DNA of 64,000 nucleotides from Amycolatopsis alba DSM 44262 (GTDB lineage: Bacteria; Actinomycetota; Actinomycetes; Mycobacteriales; Pseudonocardiaceae). The notes below the pieces were generated by a model. That model worked only from the letters and a program-made list of their open reading frames with translations, ran no database searches and was not told where the DNA came from. This document shows, in pieces, positions 33,689 to 43,197 of the stretch; position 1 is the stretch's first letter; each line of letters starts with the position of its first letter. The stretch lies in the NCBI RefSeq assembly GCF_000384215.1, contig NZ_KB913032.1, positions 6,657,605 through 6,721,604 of the forward strand, in the 5' to 3' direction. The position numbers and the translations under genes are program-made.

Positions 33689-34909
33689 ATGAAGTGGTCG
33701 AAAACGCTGCGCGTCGATCCGGCGCCGGTCATCGTCGGCGCGGCGATGACCGTACTCGCCGTGGTCGCGCTCATCTGGTGGGTCTCGGCCACTCCGCTCG
33801 GCGTCGATTCGTCGGTCTACCGGGCAGGCGGGCTCGCCGTGGTCCACGGGGAAAGTCTCTATTCACCGCTGCTCGCACTCCCCGGCTGGGCGCCGGAACT
33901 CCCGTTCACCTATCCGCCGTTCGCCGCGCTGCTGTTCACCTCGCTGACCGCGCTGCCGACCCAGTTGTGCTGGGGCCTGCTCGCGCTGGCCGCCGCCCCT
34001 TCCCTGTACTGCACGCTTCGGCCGTTCGCCGACCGGGCACACCTCCCGCTCCTGCTGCTCGGCGCGTTCGCGCTGCAACCGGTGTGGCAGACCGTCGGCC
34101 TCGGGCAGGTCAATCTCGTTCTGATGGCCGCCGTGGTGGCGGACATGTTCCTCCTGCGCGATTCGCGTTTCCGCGGGATCGCGATCGGGATCGTCGCGGC
34201 CGTCAAACTGATCCCGCTGATCTTCATCGCGCATCTCCTGGTGGTCAGGCGGTTCGCCGACGCGGCACGCGCGCTGGCGGCCTTTCTCGGGGCGACGGCG
34301 CTCGCGATGGCCGTCCTGCCTGCGGACTCGTTGCGGTACTGGACCTCGGCGATCTTCAACGACCATTTCGCCGAGATGAAGGGCTGGGTGGGAAACCAGT
34401 CGTGGCAGGGATTCGTCGCGCGGACCATCCCGGAGGGCGGGGCGGCCACGGTGGTGATCGTGGCGTTCGGCGTGACCTGTGCTGCGCTCGCGATGTGGCT
34501 CGTGCACCGGTTCCACCGCGCGGGTGACGACCGCGCCGCCCTGCTCGTCACGGCGGGCTGTTCCCTGCTGATCAGCCCGATCTCCTGGACGCACCACTGG
34601 GTGTGGGTGGTGCCCGCGCTCGGCTATCTCGCCGCCAGGGGACACCGCGGGGTGGCGATGGCGATCGCCGCCTTGTTCACCGGCTGGGCGGTCGCCGTGG
34701 TTCCGGGTGGAGGTGGCGCCGAGCGTGACTGGACCTTCGCGGAGGGGCTCGTCGGCAACGCGTATCTGATCGTTCTTCTCGCCGGGGGACTCGCCTGCCT
34801 GAGAGCCACTAGACAGCGAGGAAGAACGCCCGGATGTCCTCGGCGAGCAGATCCGGCACTTCCATCGCGGCGAAGTGACCACCACGCTCGAACTCCGACC
34901 AGTGCCTGA
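33689..34909 (+). CDS. GT87 (DUF2029) polyprenyl-phosphate mannosyltransferase-like membrane protein
   Basis: 406 residues with about 10 membrane helices. The first extracytoplasmic loop holds the acidic GVDSSVYRAGGLAVVHGESLYSP followed by PFTYPPFAALLF, the hallmark of GT87 enzymes such as PimE that extend mannosylated lipids with polyprenyl-phosphate mannose. SPISWTHHWVWVVPALGY near the C-terminus also matches. The last ~100 bases overlap the convergent epoxide hydrolase gene; the arginine-rich tail encoded there may not be conserved. Confidence 0.82.
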   Translation: MKWSKTLRVDPAPVIVGAAMTVLAVVALIWWVSATPLGVDSSVYRAGGLAVVHGESLYSPLLALPGWAPELPFTYPPFAALLFTSLTALPTQLCWGLLALAAAPSLYCTLRPFADRAHLPLLLLGAFALQPVWQTVGLGQVNLVLMAAVVADMFLLRDSRFRGIAIGIVAAVKLIPLIFIAHLLVVRRFADAARALAAFLGATALAMAVLPADSLRYWTSAIFNDHFAEMKGWVGNQSWQGFVARTIPEGGAATVVIVAFGVTCAALAMWLVHRFHRAGDDRAALLVTAGCSLLISPISWTHHWVWVVPALGYLAARGHRGVAMAIAALFTGWAVAVVPGGGGAERDWTFAEGLVGNAYLIVLLAGGLACLRATRQRGRTPGCPRRADPALPSRRSDHHARTPTSA

Positions 34910-35885
34910 TGTCGTACAGCCGCTCGGCCAGCGGTCGCACCGACTGCGTGATGTCGTACGGGAAGACCGCGACGCCGAGCGGGACACGGCAAGGTGCGCT
35001 TCCTCCCTGAGCGTCGTGGTGCAGCCGCGCGGACGAGGCCGCGGTGGCGGTCAGCCAGTACAGCGAGATGTCGGTGAGCATCCGGTCGTCGCTGATCGGC
35101 GAACGAGGGTCCGTCCACTGTGCGAAGCGCTCGGCGATCCAGGCCAGCTGGCCGACCGGCGAGTCGGTCAGCGCGTAGCCGATCGTCTGCGGGGTGGCGG
35201 CCTGCAGCGCCTGGTACGGCGGGCGATTCGCCATCAGGCGCTTGACCTTCTCCAGCCGGGCTTCGTCTTCTTCGGACAGTTCGACCCCTGCGTCAGGATC
35301 CGGCCGGGTCGGCAGGTAGTTCACATGCACCCCGACGACGTGCTCCGGTGCCACCGCTCCGAGCGCCGTCGAGATACCCGAGCCGAAGTCGCCGCCCTGC
35401 GCGCCGTAGCGCTCGTACCCGAGGCGGCGCATCAGTTCGGCCCAGGCACGGGCGATCCGTTCGATGCTCCAGCCGCGTTCACGGGTCGGGCCCGAGAAGC
35501 CGTAGCCCGGAATGGACGGGATCACCAGGTGGAAATCGCGTGACAGCGGTTCGATCAGGTCGAGGAATTCCAGGAACGAGCCGGGCCAGCCGTGGGTGAG
35601 GATCAGCGGGAGCGCGTCCGGGTCGGCGGACCGGACATGGACGAAGTGAATGTTCTGGCCTTCGATCTCGGTGGTGAAATGCGGAAGCTTGTTGAGCTCG
35701 GCTTCGTGGGCGCGCCAGTCGTAGCCGGTGCGCCAGTGCTCGGCGAGTTCTCTGAGCCGGGTCAGCGGGAACCCGTAGTCCCAGCCTGCGTCGGCGACCT
35801 CGTTCGGCCAGCGGGTGCGAGAGAGCCTGTCGCCGAGGTCGTCGAGATCGGCTTGGGAGATATCGATGCGGAAGGGCTTGATCAT
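34809..35885 (-). CDS. Epoxide hydrolase, alpha/beta-hydrolase fold with EHN domain
   Basis: 358 residues. N-terminal EHN domain (IKPFRIDISQADLDDLGDRL, TRWPNEVADAGWDYG) then the hydrolase core: oxyanion HGWPGS, nucleophile Asp in YGAQGGDFGS, and histidine in the C-terminal GGHFAAMEVPD. These match the microsomal/juvenile-hormone-type epoxide hydrolases, which open epoxides through an aspartyl ester. The gene faces a MarR regulator across 94 bases that hold two operator-like repeats, so it is probably repressed by it. Confidence 0.93.
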   Translation of the reverse strand: MIKPFRIDISQADLDDLGDRLSRTRWPNEVADAGWDYGFPLTRLRELAEHWRTGYDWRAHEAELNKLPHFTTEIEGQNIHFVHVRSADPDALPLILTHGWPGSFLEFLDLIEPLSRDFHLVIPSIPGYGFSGPTRERGWSIERIARAWAELMRRLGYERYGAQGGDFGSGISTALGAVAPEHVVGVHVNYLPTRPDPDAGVELSEEDEARLEKVKRLMANRPPYQALQAATPQTIGYALTDSPVGQLAWIAERFAQWTDPRSPISDDRMLTDISLYWLTATAASSARLHHDAQGGSAPCRVPLGVAVFPYDITQSVRPLAERLYDIRHWSEFERGGHFAAMEVPDLLAEDIRAFFLAV

Positions 35886-35917
35886 GGCCGCTGCTCCAGA
35901 ATGATTCGGTCACTAAA

Positions 35918-35963
35918 CGTTTGGTTGCCCAACGATAGCGCAATCGTTCGGTCGCCCAACGAT
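35918..35963. promoter_or_regulatory. Tandem MarR operator-like repeats
   Basis: Two 19-base direct repeats, 35918-35936 and 35945-35963, differing at two positions, start 27 bases apart. Each is an imperfect palindrome, CGTTYGG-TYG-CCCAACG. They sit in the 94-base gap between the divergent epoxide hydrolase and MarR genes, covering the likely promoters of both. Confidence 0.7.
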
Positions 35964-35979
35964 TCGTTAGACTCGTCAC

Positions 35980-36438
35980 ATGGAAGACCCCTCGGACGAG
36001 CCCCGCGCCAGGTGGCAGGTTCTGCCCAGCTGGTTGCTCACCCAGACCGCGAGCCACGCGCATCGCCTGGTGACCGACGGGTTCTCCGCCGTCGACGCCC
36101 GCGGCTACCACTTCCGCGTGCTGGCGACGCTGGACGAGTTCGGGTCCGCGAGCCAGGCGACCCTCGGCCGCCGCAGCGGCATCCACGTCAGCGAAATGGT
36201 CGCGACGATCAGCGAACTCGCCGAACGCGATCTGGTCGAGCGCGCCCCGGACCCGGCCGATCGGCGGCGCAACGTCGTCTCGCTGACCGCCGCGGGCAAG
36301 AAGCAGCTGCGACGACTGGAAAAGCAGCTGGCCGAGCGTCAGGACGAACTGCTGGCGCCGTTGTCGTCCGACGAGCGAAAACGGTTCGCCGAGCTGCTGG
36401 CGAAGCTGCTGGACCACCACGGCCGGCGATCGGGCTGA
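35980..36438 (+). CDS. MarR family transcriptional regulator
   Basis: 152 residues. Winged-helix core: GYHFRVLATLDEFGSASQATLGRRSGIHVSEMVATISELAERDLVER with the classic wing APDPADRRRNVVSLTAAG. It lies divergent from the epoxide hydrolase gene and next to tandem palindromes; MarR proteins commonly repress a neighbouring detoxification enzyme and are released by a phenolic or electrophilic ligand. Confidence 0.93.
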   Translation: MEDPSDEPRARWQVLPSWLLTQTASHAHRLVTDGFSAVDARGYHFRVLATLDEFGSASQATLGRRSGIHVSEMVATISELAERDLVERAPDPADRRRNVVSLTAAGKKQLRRLEKQLAERQDELLAPLSSDERKRFAELLAKLLDHHGRRSG

Positions 36439-36532
36439 ACCGGACCACCGGCCGCTGAGTCCGGTTTGTGGCCTTTCCCACGTGCTTCGGCCTGCGAATC
36501 TTCGGGATCGAACGGCGAAATGACCTCACATT

Positions 36533-37768
36533 GTGGACACTCTGAGCGTGCTCCGTGAAGTCGACGACCTTGATCAGCCCGCCGTTCCCGAGACGGCGCC
36601 CCACCAGGGGCGTCCGGCGCGTGTGTTCGAGAGAGTCCTCGACAGGCTGGCACGGTCGCCCTATCCGAGAGCGATCCTGCTGTATCTCGTGATCCGCACG
36701 GCGAGTGTCCAGCTGCTCGACCTGCTGGCCGCCCGGCGAGGCACGACGCTGACCGACCGGCTCACCGCGTGGGACGGGCAGTGGTACCTGCGGCTGGCGG
36801 TGCACGGATACGCCGATCTGCCGGGCACGCTGGACGCGGCGAGGCAGCCGTATTCGGACGCGCCGATGGCGTTCTTCCCGTTGTACCCGAAGCTCGTCGA
36901 AGCGGTGATGTGGCTCGGGCCGGACGTCGTCACCGCGGCGCTGATGGTGTCGGTGCTGGGCGGTCTGGTCCTGGCGTGCGGGCTGATCCGGATCGGGCGT
37001 GCGGTGTCGCCGGATCGAGGCGACCGGACCGGGTTGGTCTTGGTGGCGTTGTGGGCCGGGGCGCCGATGGCGATCGTCTTCTCGATGGCCTACACGGAAG
37101 CGGTGTTCTGCGCGTTCGCGGTGTGGGCGCTGGTGGGGGTGCTGGAGCGGCGGTGGCTGCTGGCCGGACTGTGCGCCTTCGGGGCCGGGTTGTCGAGGTC
37201 GACCGCGGTGGTGCTGGTCGCGGTGGTGGTCCTCGCCGCGTTGATCGCGTTCTTCCGGCGTACCGAGAAGCGCTGGTGGGCGCTGGCCGGTGCGGTGATC
37301 GCGCCACTGGGGGTGGCGGGTTACCTGGGTTTCGTCGCCTACCGGACGGGAAGCTGGACCGGGTGGCAGGACATCGAACTGCGGGGCTGGAACACCGAGT
37401 TCGACTTCGGGGCCGAGACCGCGGATTCGGTGCTGACGCGGTTGACCGGCGACGAGTCGGTGTTCAGCACGCTGACGGTCTTCTTCCTGCTGGGCGCGGT
37501 GGCGCTGGCCATCGTGGCGGTGTTCATCCGGGTGCCGTGGCCGTTGACGCTCTACGGCGTCGGCGTGCTGCTGCTGGCCATCGGCACGCGGGGGCTGCCG
37601 GACGCGAAGATCCGCTTCATCCTGCCCGCTTTCCCGGTACTGATCCCGATCGCGATCGGGCTGTCGAAGAGACGGACGGTGACGGCGGTCGTGGCCGCGG
37701 CGGCGTGGGTGGTCCTGGGCGCCTGGTTCTCGGCGCATGCCCTGACGGCGTGGCGGTACGCGATCTAG
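36533..37768 (+). CDS. PIG-V-like GT-C mannosyltransferase
   Basis: 411 residues, about nine or ten membrane helices. After a 35-residue cytoplasmic start, the first loop carries WDGQWYLRLAVHGYADLPG, the PIG-V/GT76-type acidic motif, and AFFPLYPKLVEAV follows; FSMAYTEAVFCAFAVWAL is another conserved block. Actinobacterial members are thought to use polyprenyl-phosphate mannose for cell-envelope or glycoprotein mannosylation. GTG 36533 is used; GTG 36548 is possible. Its stop overlaps the convergent CGNR gene's stop (CTAG). Confidence 0.85.
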   Translation: MDTLSVLREVDDLDQPAVPETAPHQGRPARVFERVLDRLARSPYPRAILLYLVIRTASVQLLDLLAARRGTTLTDRLTAWDGQWYLRLAVHGYADLPGTLDAARQPYSDAPMAFFPLYPKLVEAVMWLGPDVVTAALMVSVLGGLVLACGLIRIGRAVSPDRGDRTGLVLVALWAGAPMAIVFSMAYTEAVFCAFAVWALVGVLERRWLLAGLCAFGAGLSRSTAVVLVAVVVLAALIAFFRRTEKRWWALAGAVIAPLGVAGYLGFVAYRTGSWTGWQDIELRGWNTEFDFGAETADSVLTRLTGDESVFSTLTVFFLLGAVALAIVAVFIRVPWPLTLYGVGVLLLAIGTRGLPDAKIRFILPAFPVLIPIAIGLSKRRTVTAVVAAAAWVVLGAWFSAHALTAWRYAI

Positions 37769-38283
37769 GGCCAGCTCGCTTGCCTGTTCCGGTGGTCGGC
37801 GACATGGACCCTGGTGGCGCAGCGGGTGGAGCAGAACCGGCGCCGTCCGTTGCGGGAGACGTCGACGTAGACAGTTTCGCAGCCCTCGCGTGAGCAGACG
37901 CCGAAACGGTCCGGGGCGTCGCAGACGAGATGCGCGAGCCCGCCCGCGGTGTAGGCGCGGACACGGGAAACGGTGTCGGCTTGGGCGTCCACGTAGTGCA
38001 GGTGGGGCGCCTTGCCGTCGTGGGTGGAGATGTACGGCTTGGACGCGGAGTCGTGGAGAAGTGCGTTGACCAGGTCGACTCGTGCGGCCTGGTCCGCTTC
38101 GAAGACGTGCCGGAGCCTGGTGGTCCAGGCGATGATCTCGATCGATTCGTGGTCCCGCACGGCGGGGACGGTCATGCGATCTTCGAAGATCGCGGTGAAG
38201 GTGGCGGGGCCGGCGGCATCGCCCAGGTTGATCAGATCGGCGGCGATCTGCGCCGCCGCTCCGCCGTAAGGGTTGAAGTGCAT
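37765..38283 (-). CDS. CGNR zinc-finger transcriptional regulator (ABATE domain)
   Basis: 172 residues from ATG 38283. N-terminal ABATE domain (MHFNPYGGAAAQIAADLINL) and a C-terminal CGNR zinc finger: CSREGCETVYVDVSRNGRRR followed by FCSTRCATR, with four cysteines. CGNR proteins are stress-linked DNA-binding regulators. The gene is divergent from a 65-residue zinc-ribbon protein gene only 25 bases away. Both appear leaderless, so their promoters must overlap. Confidence 0.92.
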   Translation of the reverse strand: MHFNPYGGAAAQIAADLINLGDAAGPATFTAIFEDRMTVPAVRDHESIEIIAWTTRLRHVFEADQAARVDLVNALLHDSASKPYISTHDGKAPHLHYVDAQADTVSRVRAYTAGGLAHLVCDAPDRFGVCSREGCETVYVDVSRNGRRRFCSTRCATRVHVADHRNRQASWP

Positions 38284-38302
38284 TAACCCATTACAGCACG
38301 AT
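38273..38302 (+). promoter_or_regulatory. Overlapping divergent leaderless promoters
   Basis: For the plus-strand zinc-ribbon gene: TTGAAG (38273-38278), 18-base spacer, CACGAT (38297-38302), ATG 6 bases later. For the minus-strand CGNR gene: TGTAAT (38295-38290) with its ATG 6 bases downstream at 38283. Each promoter lies partly inside the other gene, so only one can be used at a time. Confidence 0.5.
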
Positions 38303-38308
38303 CGGGTC

Positions 38309-38506
38309 ATGGAAACGAACCGGTGCCCGCGCTGCGGATGGCCGCCGGCGGAACTGCCCGGAAGTACGACGAGGTCCCAGAGGGTCTCCCAAGGGACGCT
38401 CGTGTACGCCCGGTGTCTGTGCGGGAGCTGGCTCGCGCTCGTCGACGGTGTCGTGATCGGTGCCACCAGGTCCCGGCTGGGGCAGGAACGGCTTCCCCAA
38501 CGGTGA
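38309..38506 (+). CDS. Small zinc-ribbon protein
   Basis: 65 residues. An N-terminal CPRCGWPPAELPG knuckle and a second YARCLCGSWLALVDG knuckle supply four cysteines, giving a two-knuckle zinc ribbon; the tail is basic. Codon use is normal for the window and the start is defined by the leaderless promoter. It is divergent from the CGNR regulator gene and convergent with the deaminase gene. Function unknown; too small for an enzyme. Confidence 0.65.
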   Translation: METNRCPRCGWPPAELPGSTTRSQRVSQGTLVYARCLCGSWLALVDGVVIGATRSRLGQERLPQR

Positions 38507-38535
38507 TGGCACCGATTCTTCTGTTTCGCCCGTGG

Positions 38536-38961
38536 TCAGGTGTAGTACCCGGCCACCGGGACGCGGGCCTCGTCGAACAAGGCCGGGCCTTCCAGGCGCA
38601 CGCCGGGTCCGGTCGCGGGTGGCTTGAGCGCGGTGACCTGCTCACCGGAAAGGGCGAACACCACCCGGCCCAGGCCGGAGCGTTCGATGGCGCCCTGGCA
38701 CATGCCGCACGGCTGGCAACTGGTGTACATCGTCGTCCCGGCCGCGACGGCGGGATCCAGCTCGCGTGCCGCCCAGACGGCGAGCTTCAGTTCCGGGTGC
38801 AGGCTGATGTCCGATTGCGACACCGTGGTGTTGTGCTCCTCGGCCAGCACGGCGCCGTCGGGGCCGACGAGCAGCGAGCCGAAGGGCGGGTCGCCGTCGG
38901 CGCGGGACTTCGCGGCCAGTTCGATGGCGCGGCGGAGGAACTTCTCGTCTTCTTCGGTCAT
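38536..38961 (-). CDS. Nucleoside/guanine-type deaminase
   Basis: 141-residue cytidine-deaminase-fold enzyme. Zinc site: HPE in SLHPELKLAVWAA (His and catalytic Glu; HAE is more usual) and PCGMC in SCQPCGMCQGAIERSGLGRVVFA. The N-terminus MTEEDEKFLRRAIELAAKSR and GDPPFGSLLV match bacterial guanine/nucleoside deaminases of about 150 residues. It follows the LLM oxidoreductase gene by 2 bases and is probably co-transcribed with it. Confidence 0.9.
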   Translation of the reverse strand: MTEEDEKFLRRAIELAAKSRADGDPPFGSLLVGPDGAVLAEEHNTTVSQSDISLHPELKLAVWAARELDPAVAAGTTMYTSCQPCGMCQGAIERSGLGRVVFALSGEQVTALKPPATGPGVRLEGPALFDEARVPVAGYYT

Positions 38962-38963
38962 GA

Positions 38964-39827
38964 TCAGTCCTGTTCGGTTCGGTATCGGCCCAGTTCCCAG
39001 TGTGCGGCCACGGTCGCCAAAGCCTGCCAGGCGGCTTCCGGGCGGCGGGTCTCCTCGGGATCGCCGGAGAACGGGTCGAGCACGACCGTCTCGGCGCCGA
39101 GGTGGCGAAGGCGGTCGAGGTCGTCGACGACCTGCTCGATCGTCCCTTCCCCGGCGAGGCGATCGGGGGCGTCGACGGGGCTGCCGGTGAGGTTCAGCAG
39201 GATCCGCGGGGTGAACGCGGGCACGGGCCGATCGTGGGCGTCGGCGATGCTCTTGACCCTGGTGAGCGCTTCGGTGAGCCAGGGGAGCGTGGTCCGCAGC
39301 GGATGCCAGGCGTCGCCGACCCGGACGGCGCGGCGGATCCCGGCGTCGCTGTTGCCACCGACCCAGATCGGGATGTCGCCTGCCCGGTAGTCGGCTTCGT
39401 CCGCCCAGGCCTTCCGGACTGCGTCGAGGTGGTCGTCGGTCAGCCGTCCGCGCTTCTCGAACGGGACGCCGAGCGCCTCGAACTCCTGGCGGGCCCAGCC
39501 GGACGCGACGCCGAGCACGAGCCGTCCTCCGCTGAGCTGATTCAGGTTCGCGGACATGCGGGCGATCAGCAGCGGATGCCGGTACGGGACGATGAGCACG
39601 GTGGTGCCCAGCCGGATCCGGTTCGTCACGCCTGCCAGCCAGGACAGGGTGGTGAACGGTTCGTAGAACGGCGCCGGGTACTGCTCGGCGACGTCGGGAG
39701 TGATCGCGACGTGGTCGGACACCATGAGGAGGTCGTAGCCGAGGCCTTCGACCGTGGTGGCCCAGCCGCGGAGGATTCCGGGGTCGGTCCCCGGTCCGAA
39801 ATTCGGGACGTTGACACCTATTCGCAC
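38964..39827 (-). CDS. LLM-class F420-dependent oxidoreductase
   Basis: 287-residue luciferase-like TIM-barrel protein. Seen: MRIGVNVPNFGPGTDPG at strand 1, YDLLMVSDHVAI, IRLGTTVLIVPYRHPLLIARMSANL and the cofactor loop GGRLVLGVASGWARQEFEALG. These match the actinobacterial F420-dependent subfamily (TIGR03619-like). The substrate is unknown. First gene of a two-gene operon with the deaminase gene and divergent from an Lrp/AsnC regulator. Confidence 0.9.
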   Translation of the reverse strand: MRIGVNVPNFGPGTDPGILRGWATTVEGLGYDLLMVSDHVAITPDVAEQYPAPFYEPFTTLSWLAGVTNRIRLGTTVLIVPYRHPLLIARMSANLNQLSGGRLVLGVASGWARQEFEALGVPFEKRGRLTDDHLDAVRKAWADEADYRAGDIPIWVGGNSDAGIRRAVRVGDAWHPLRTTLPWLTEALTRVKSIADAHDRPVPAFTPRILLNLTGSPVDAPDRLAGEGTIEQVVDDLDRLRHLGAETVVLDPFSGDPEETRRPEAAWQALATVAAHWELGRYRTEQD

Positions 39828-39851
39828 AGGTCAAGGCTATCCGCGCGGCAG

Positions 39852-39879
39852 GCGCCGGGGAAGAGATCTTTCCCGGCGC
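39852..39879. promoter_or_regulatory. Dyad between divergent LLM and Lrp genes
   Basis: Eight-base arms GCGCCGGG (39852-39859) and CCCGGCGC (39872-39879) around an A/T-richer core GAAGAGATCTTT that is itself nearly symmetric. Located between the two divergent start codons, it is a plausible Lrp-type operator rather than a terminator. Confidence 0.45.
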
Positions 39880-39919
39880 GAGGGCGTTCCGGCCGTGGAT
39901 CTACCGGTATTCTGGCCGG

Positions 39920-40366
39920 ATGACCGAGATTCTCGACGCGACGGACTGGGCGATCCTGGTCGAGCTGCAGAAAGACGGGCGGCTGCCGCTCACCGAGCTG
40001 GGGAAGCGGGTCAGCTTGAGCGCGTCGGCGACCACCGAGCGGGTGAAACGGCTGGAGGCGGCCGGGGTGATCACCGGCTACCGGGCCGACGTCGACCTCG
40101 AAAAGGCCGGGTATGTCGTACTCGCGGTGGTGCGGCTGAAGTATCCGGGCAGCAAGCACGCGCCGTTGCACAAGCTGCTGGCGGAGCGGACCGAGATCCT
40201 CGAATGCCTCCGCACCACCGGTGACGACTGTTACTCGCTGAAGATCGCGGCGCCGTCCATGGGGCGGCTGGAGGAGATCGTCAACGAGCTCGCGTTGTTC
40301 GGGAGCACCAACACCAACATCGTCTACAACCAGACGCTGCCCTACCGGGGCCCGCAGGGCCCGTGA
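39920..40366 (+). CDS. Lrp/AsnC family transcriptional regulator
   Basis: 148 residues. Helix-turn-helix: LDATDWAILVELQKDGRLPLTELGKRVSLSASATTERVKRLEAAGVITGY; then the RAM ligand-binding/oligomerisation domain (VVLAVVRLKYPG, TGDDCYSLKIAAPSMGRLEEIV). ATG 39920 follows a TATTCT -10 box by 6 bases, so the mRNA is leaderless. Likely controls the divergent LLM oxidoreductase operon through the dyad at 39852-39879. Confidence 0.95.
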   Translation: MTEILDATDWAILVELQKDGRLPLTELGKRVSLSASATTERVKRLEAAGVITGYRADVDLEKAGYVVLAVVRLKYPGSKHAPLHKLLAERTEILECLRTTGDDCYSLKIAAPSMGRLEEIVNELALFGSTNTNIVYNQTLPYRGPQGP

Positions 40367-40391
40367 CGCGGCTCGGTCACGGGCCCTGCGG
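40352..40391. terminator. Bidirectional hairpin terminator
   Basis: Sixteen-base perfect arms (40352-40367 and 40376-40391; left arm CCGCAGGGCCCGTGAC) around an 8-base loop. The hairpin overlaps the Lrp stop codon and ends 10 bases before the stop of the convergent VOC gene. Confidence 0.8.
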
Positions 40392-40401
40392 ACGTCAGCT
40401 G

Positions 40402-40797
40402 TCAGCCCTGGTCCGCCGTCTCCCAGAGACCCATGACGTTGCCTTCCGGATCCTTGAAGTAGGCGGAGAAGCCCATGCTGCCGACCGCGGTCCGCCCGAC
40501 GAGGGTCGAACCGCCCTGTTTCTCGATCACCGCGAGCGTGTCGTCGACACTGTCGACCTCGAGCACGATCACCGGGCCGGACGCGACGGTGTGCTCCTTC
40601 GCCAGCATCCCGCCGTTGATGAAACCCGGCTCCGCGGGCATGCCGGTCTCCACGGTCGGCCCCGAGGCGATCATCGTGTAGTCCATCCCCGGCGGTATCT
40701 CGGCCTTCCAGCCGAAGATCTCCCGGTAGAAACCTCGTGCGCGTTCGCCGTCCTCGAAGGGGATCTCGAAGTGCACGACCCGTCCGGTCATGGTCAT
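40402..40797 (-). CDS. VOC (glyoxalase/bleomycin-resistance fold) family protein
   Basis: 131 residues, two beta-alpha-beta-beta-beta halves. First half VVHFEIPFEDGERARGFYREIFGWKAEI; second half VIVLEVDSVDDTLAVIEKQGGSTLV ending AYFKDPEGNVMGLWE, where His/Glu ligands of VOC enzymes would sit. ATG 40797 is used; ATG 40791 has the better spacing to the GGAG upstream. Function (glyoxalase-like, isomerase or binding protein) cannot be assigned. Confidence 0.9.
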   Translation of the reverse strand: MTMTGRVVHFEIPFEDGERARGFYREIFGWKAEIPPGMDYTMIASGPTVETGMPAEPGFINGGMLAKEHTVASGPVIVLEVDSVDDTLAVIEKQGGSTLVGRTAVGSMGFSAYFKDPEGNVMGLWETADQG

Positions 40798-40859
40798 CAG
40801 CTCCTGCCGTGGCAACGTGTACGGAACGGCACCAGCCAATAGCCGGTGCCCCCGGCGCG

Positions 40860-42371
<1,512 letters not shown>

Positions 42372-42386
42372 CTATATGTTAGAAGT

Positions 42387-42411
42387 GGCAGGGAGAGTCG
42401 ATCTCTCTGCC
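42387..42411. repeat. Imperfect hairpin in the rox-TetR intergenic region
   Basis: GGCAGGGAGAG pairs with TCTCTCTGCC around TCGA with one or two mismatches. Role unknown; it could be an operator or an upstream transcript structure in the 235-base gap between rox and the TetR gene, which otherwise holds only the RAE-like site and the TetR promoter. Confidence 0.4.
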
Positions 42412-42487
42412 GTTGTCATTTCAGTCCGCAGTGGACGGACAAACCCCCGTTGGAAGTAGTTCCGCTTCCCTGTGACCTGCGCCGAAC

Positions 42488-42516
42488 TTGTTCGTAACGA
42501 ACATGTTCGTTACTGT
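42488..42516 (+). promoter_or_regulatory. Leaderless promoter containing a perfect 20-base palindromic operator
   Basis: -35 TTGTTC (42488-42493), 17-base spacer, -10 TACTGT (42511-42516); the ATG of the TetR gene is at 42523, exactly where transcription should begin. The spacer and first bases of the -10 are filled by the perfect palindrome GTAACGAAC-AT-GTTCGTTAC (42494-42513), the probable binding site of the TetR protein. Confidence 0.75.
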
Positions 42517-42522
42517 GAAGGC

Positions 42523-43197
42523 ATGGCACCCGAGAAGAGCCGCCGGGAACGACCGGCCAAACCCGCGTTGACCCGTGACGGCATCGTCGCCACCGCGGTC
42601 GGGATCCTCCGCGAGGAAGGCCTGCGGAAGGTCACGATGCGCCGCCTGGCGCAGGAACTCGACACCGGCGCGGCCTCGCTCTACGTCTACGTCCGCAACG
42701 CCGCCGAACTGCACGCGGCGATCCTGGACGAGCTCCTCGGCACGATCCCGTCGCCGTCGTCCGAGGGCGGCTGGCGAGACCGGCTCGAGCGACTGCTCAC
42801 GGCCTACACCTCGATGCTGCTCGAATACCCCGGCCTCGCCTTGTCCGCGCTGGTGGCCCGCCCGAGTGGCGAGAACTACCTCCGCCTGGTCGAAGACCTG
42901 CTCGCCCTCCTCGCCGAGGGCGGAGTGTCAGCCGAACGGCGTGCGTGGGGGATCGACATCCTCCTGCAGCACGCGACGTCGACCGCGGCCGAGCACGCCG
43001 ACCAGGAGTCGCCGGAGGACTGGGACGCGCTCGCTCGTGCCGTGCGCGACGCCGACGAGACGGCCTATCCGCAGATCGCCGCCCATTCGGCCGACCTGCT
43101 CACCGGGCGACCAGCGCAGCGGATGTCGTGGGGCTTGCAGGTGCTGATCACCGGGATCGCGGACACCGCCGTACCACCCGAAAGGAACCAGACATGA
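42523..43197 (+). CDS. TetR family regulator of the TetX-like monooxygenase
   Basis: 224 residues from ATG 42523. DNA-binding domain LTRDGIVATAVGILREEGLRKVTMRRLAQELDTGAASLYVYV, with the LYVYV/LYxHV turn of the TetR_C_1-like subgroup related to tetracycline repressors. Leaderless, apparently autoregulated through the palindrome in its own promoter. Its stop overlaps the start of the TetX-like gene (ATGA), so repressor and enzyme are co-expressed. Confidence 0.92.
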   Translation: MAPEKSRRERPAKPALTRDGIVATAVGILREEGLRKVTMRRLAQELDTGAASLYVYVRNAAELHAAILDELLGTIPSPSSEGGWRDRLERLLTAYTSMLLEYPGLALSALVARPSGENYLRLVEDLLALLAEGGVSAERRAWGIDILLQHATSTAAEHADQESPEDWDALARAVRDADETAYPQIAAHSADLLTGRPAQRMSWGLQVLITGIADTAVPPERNQT

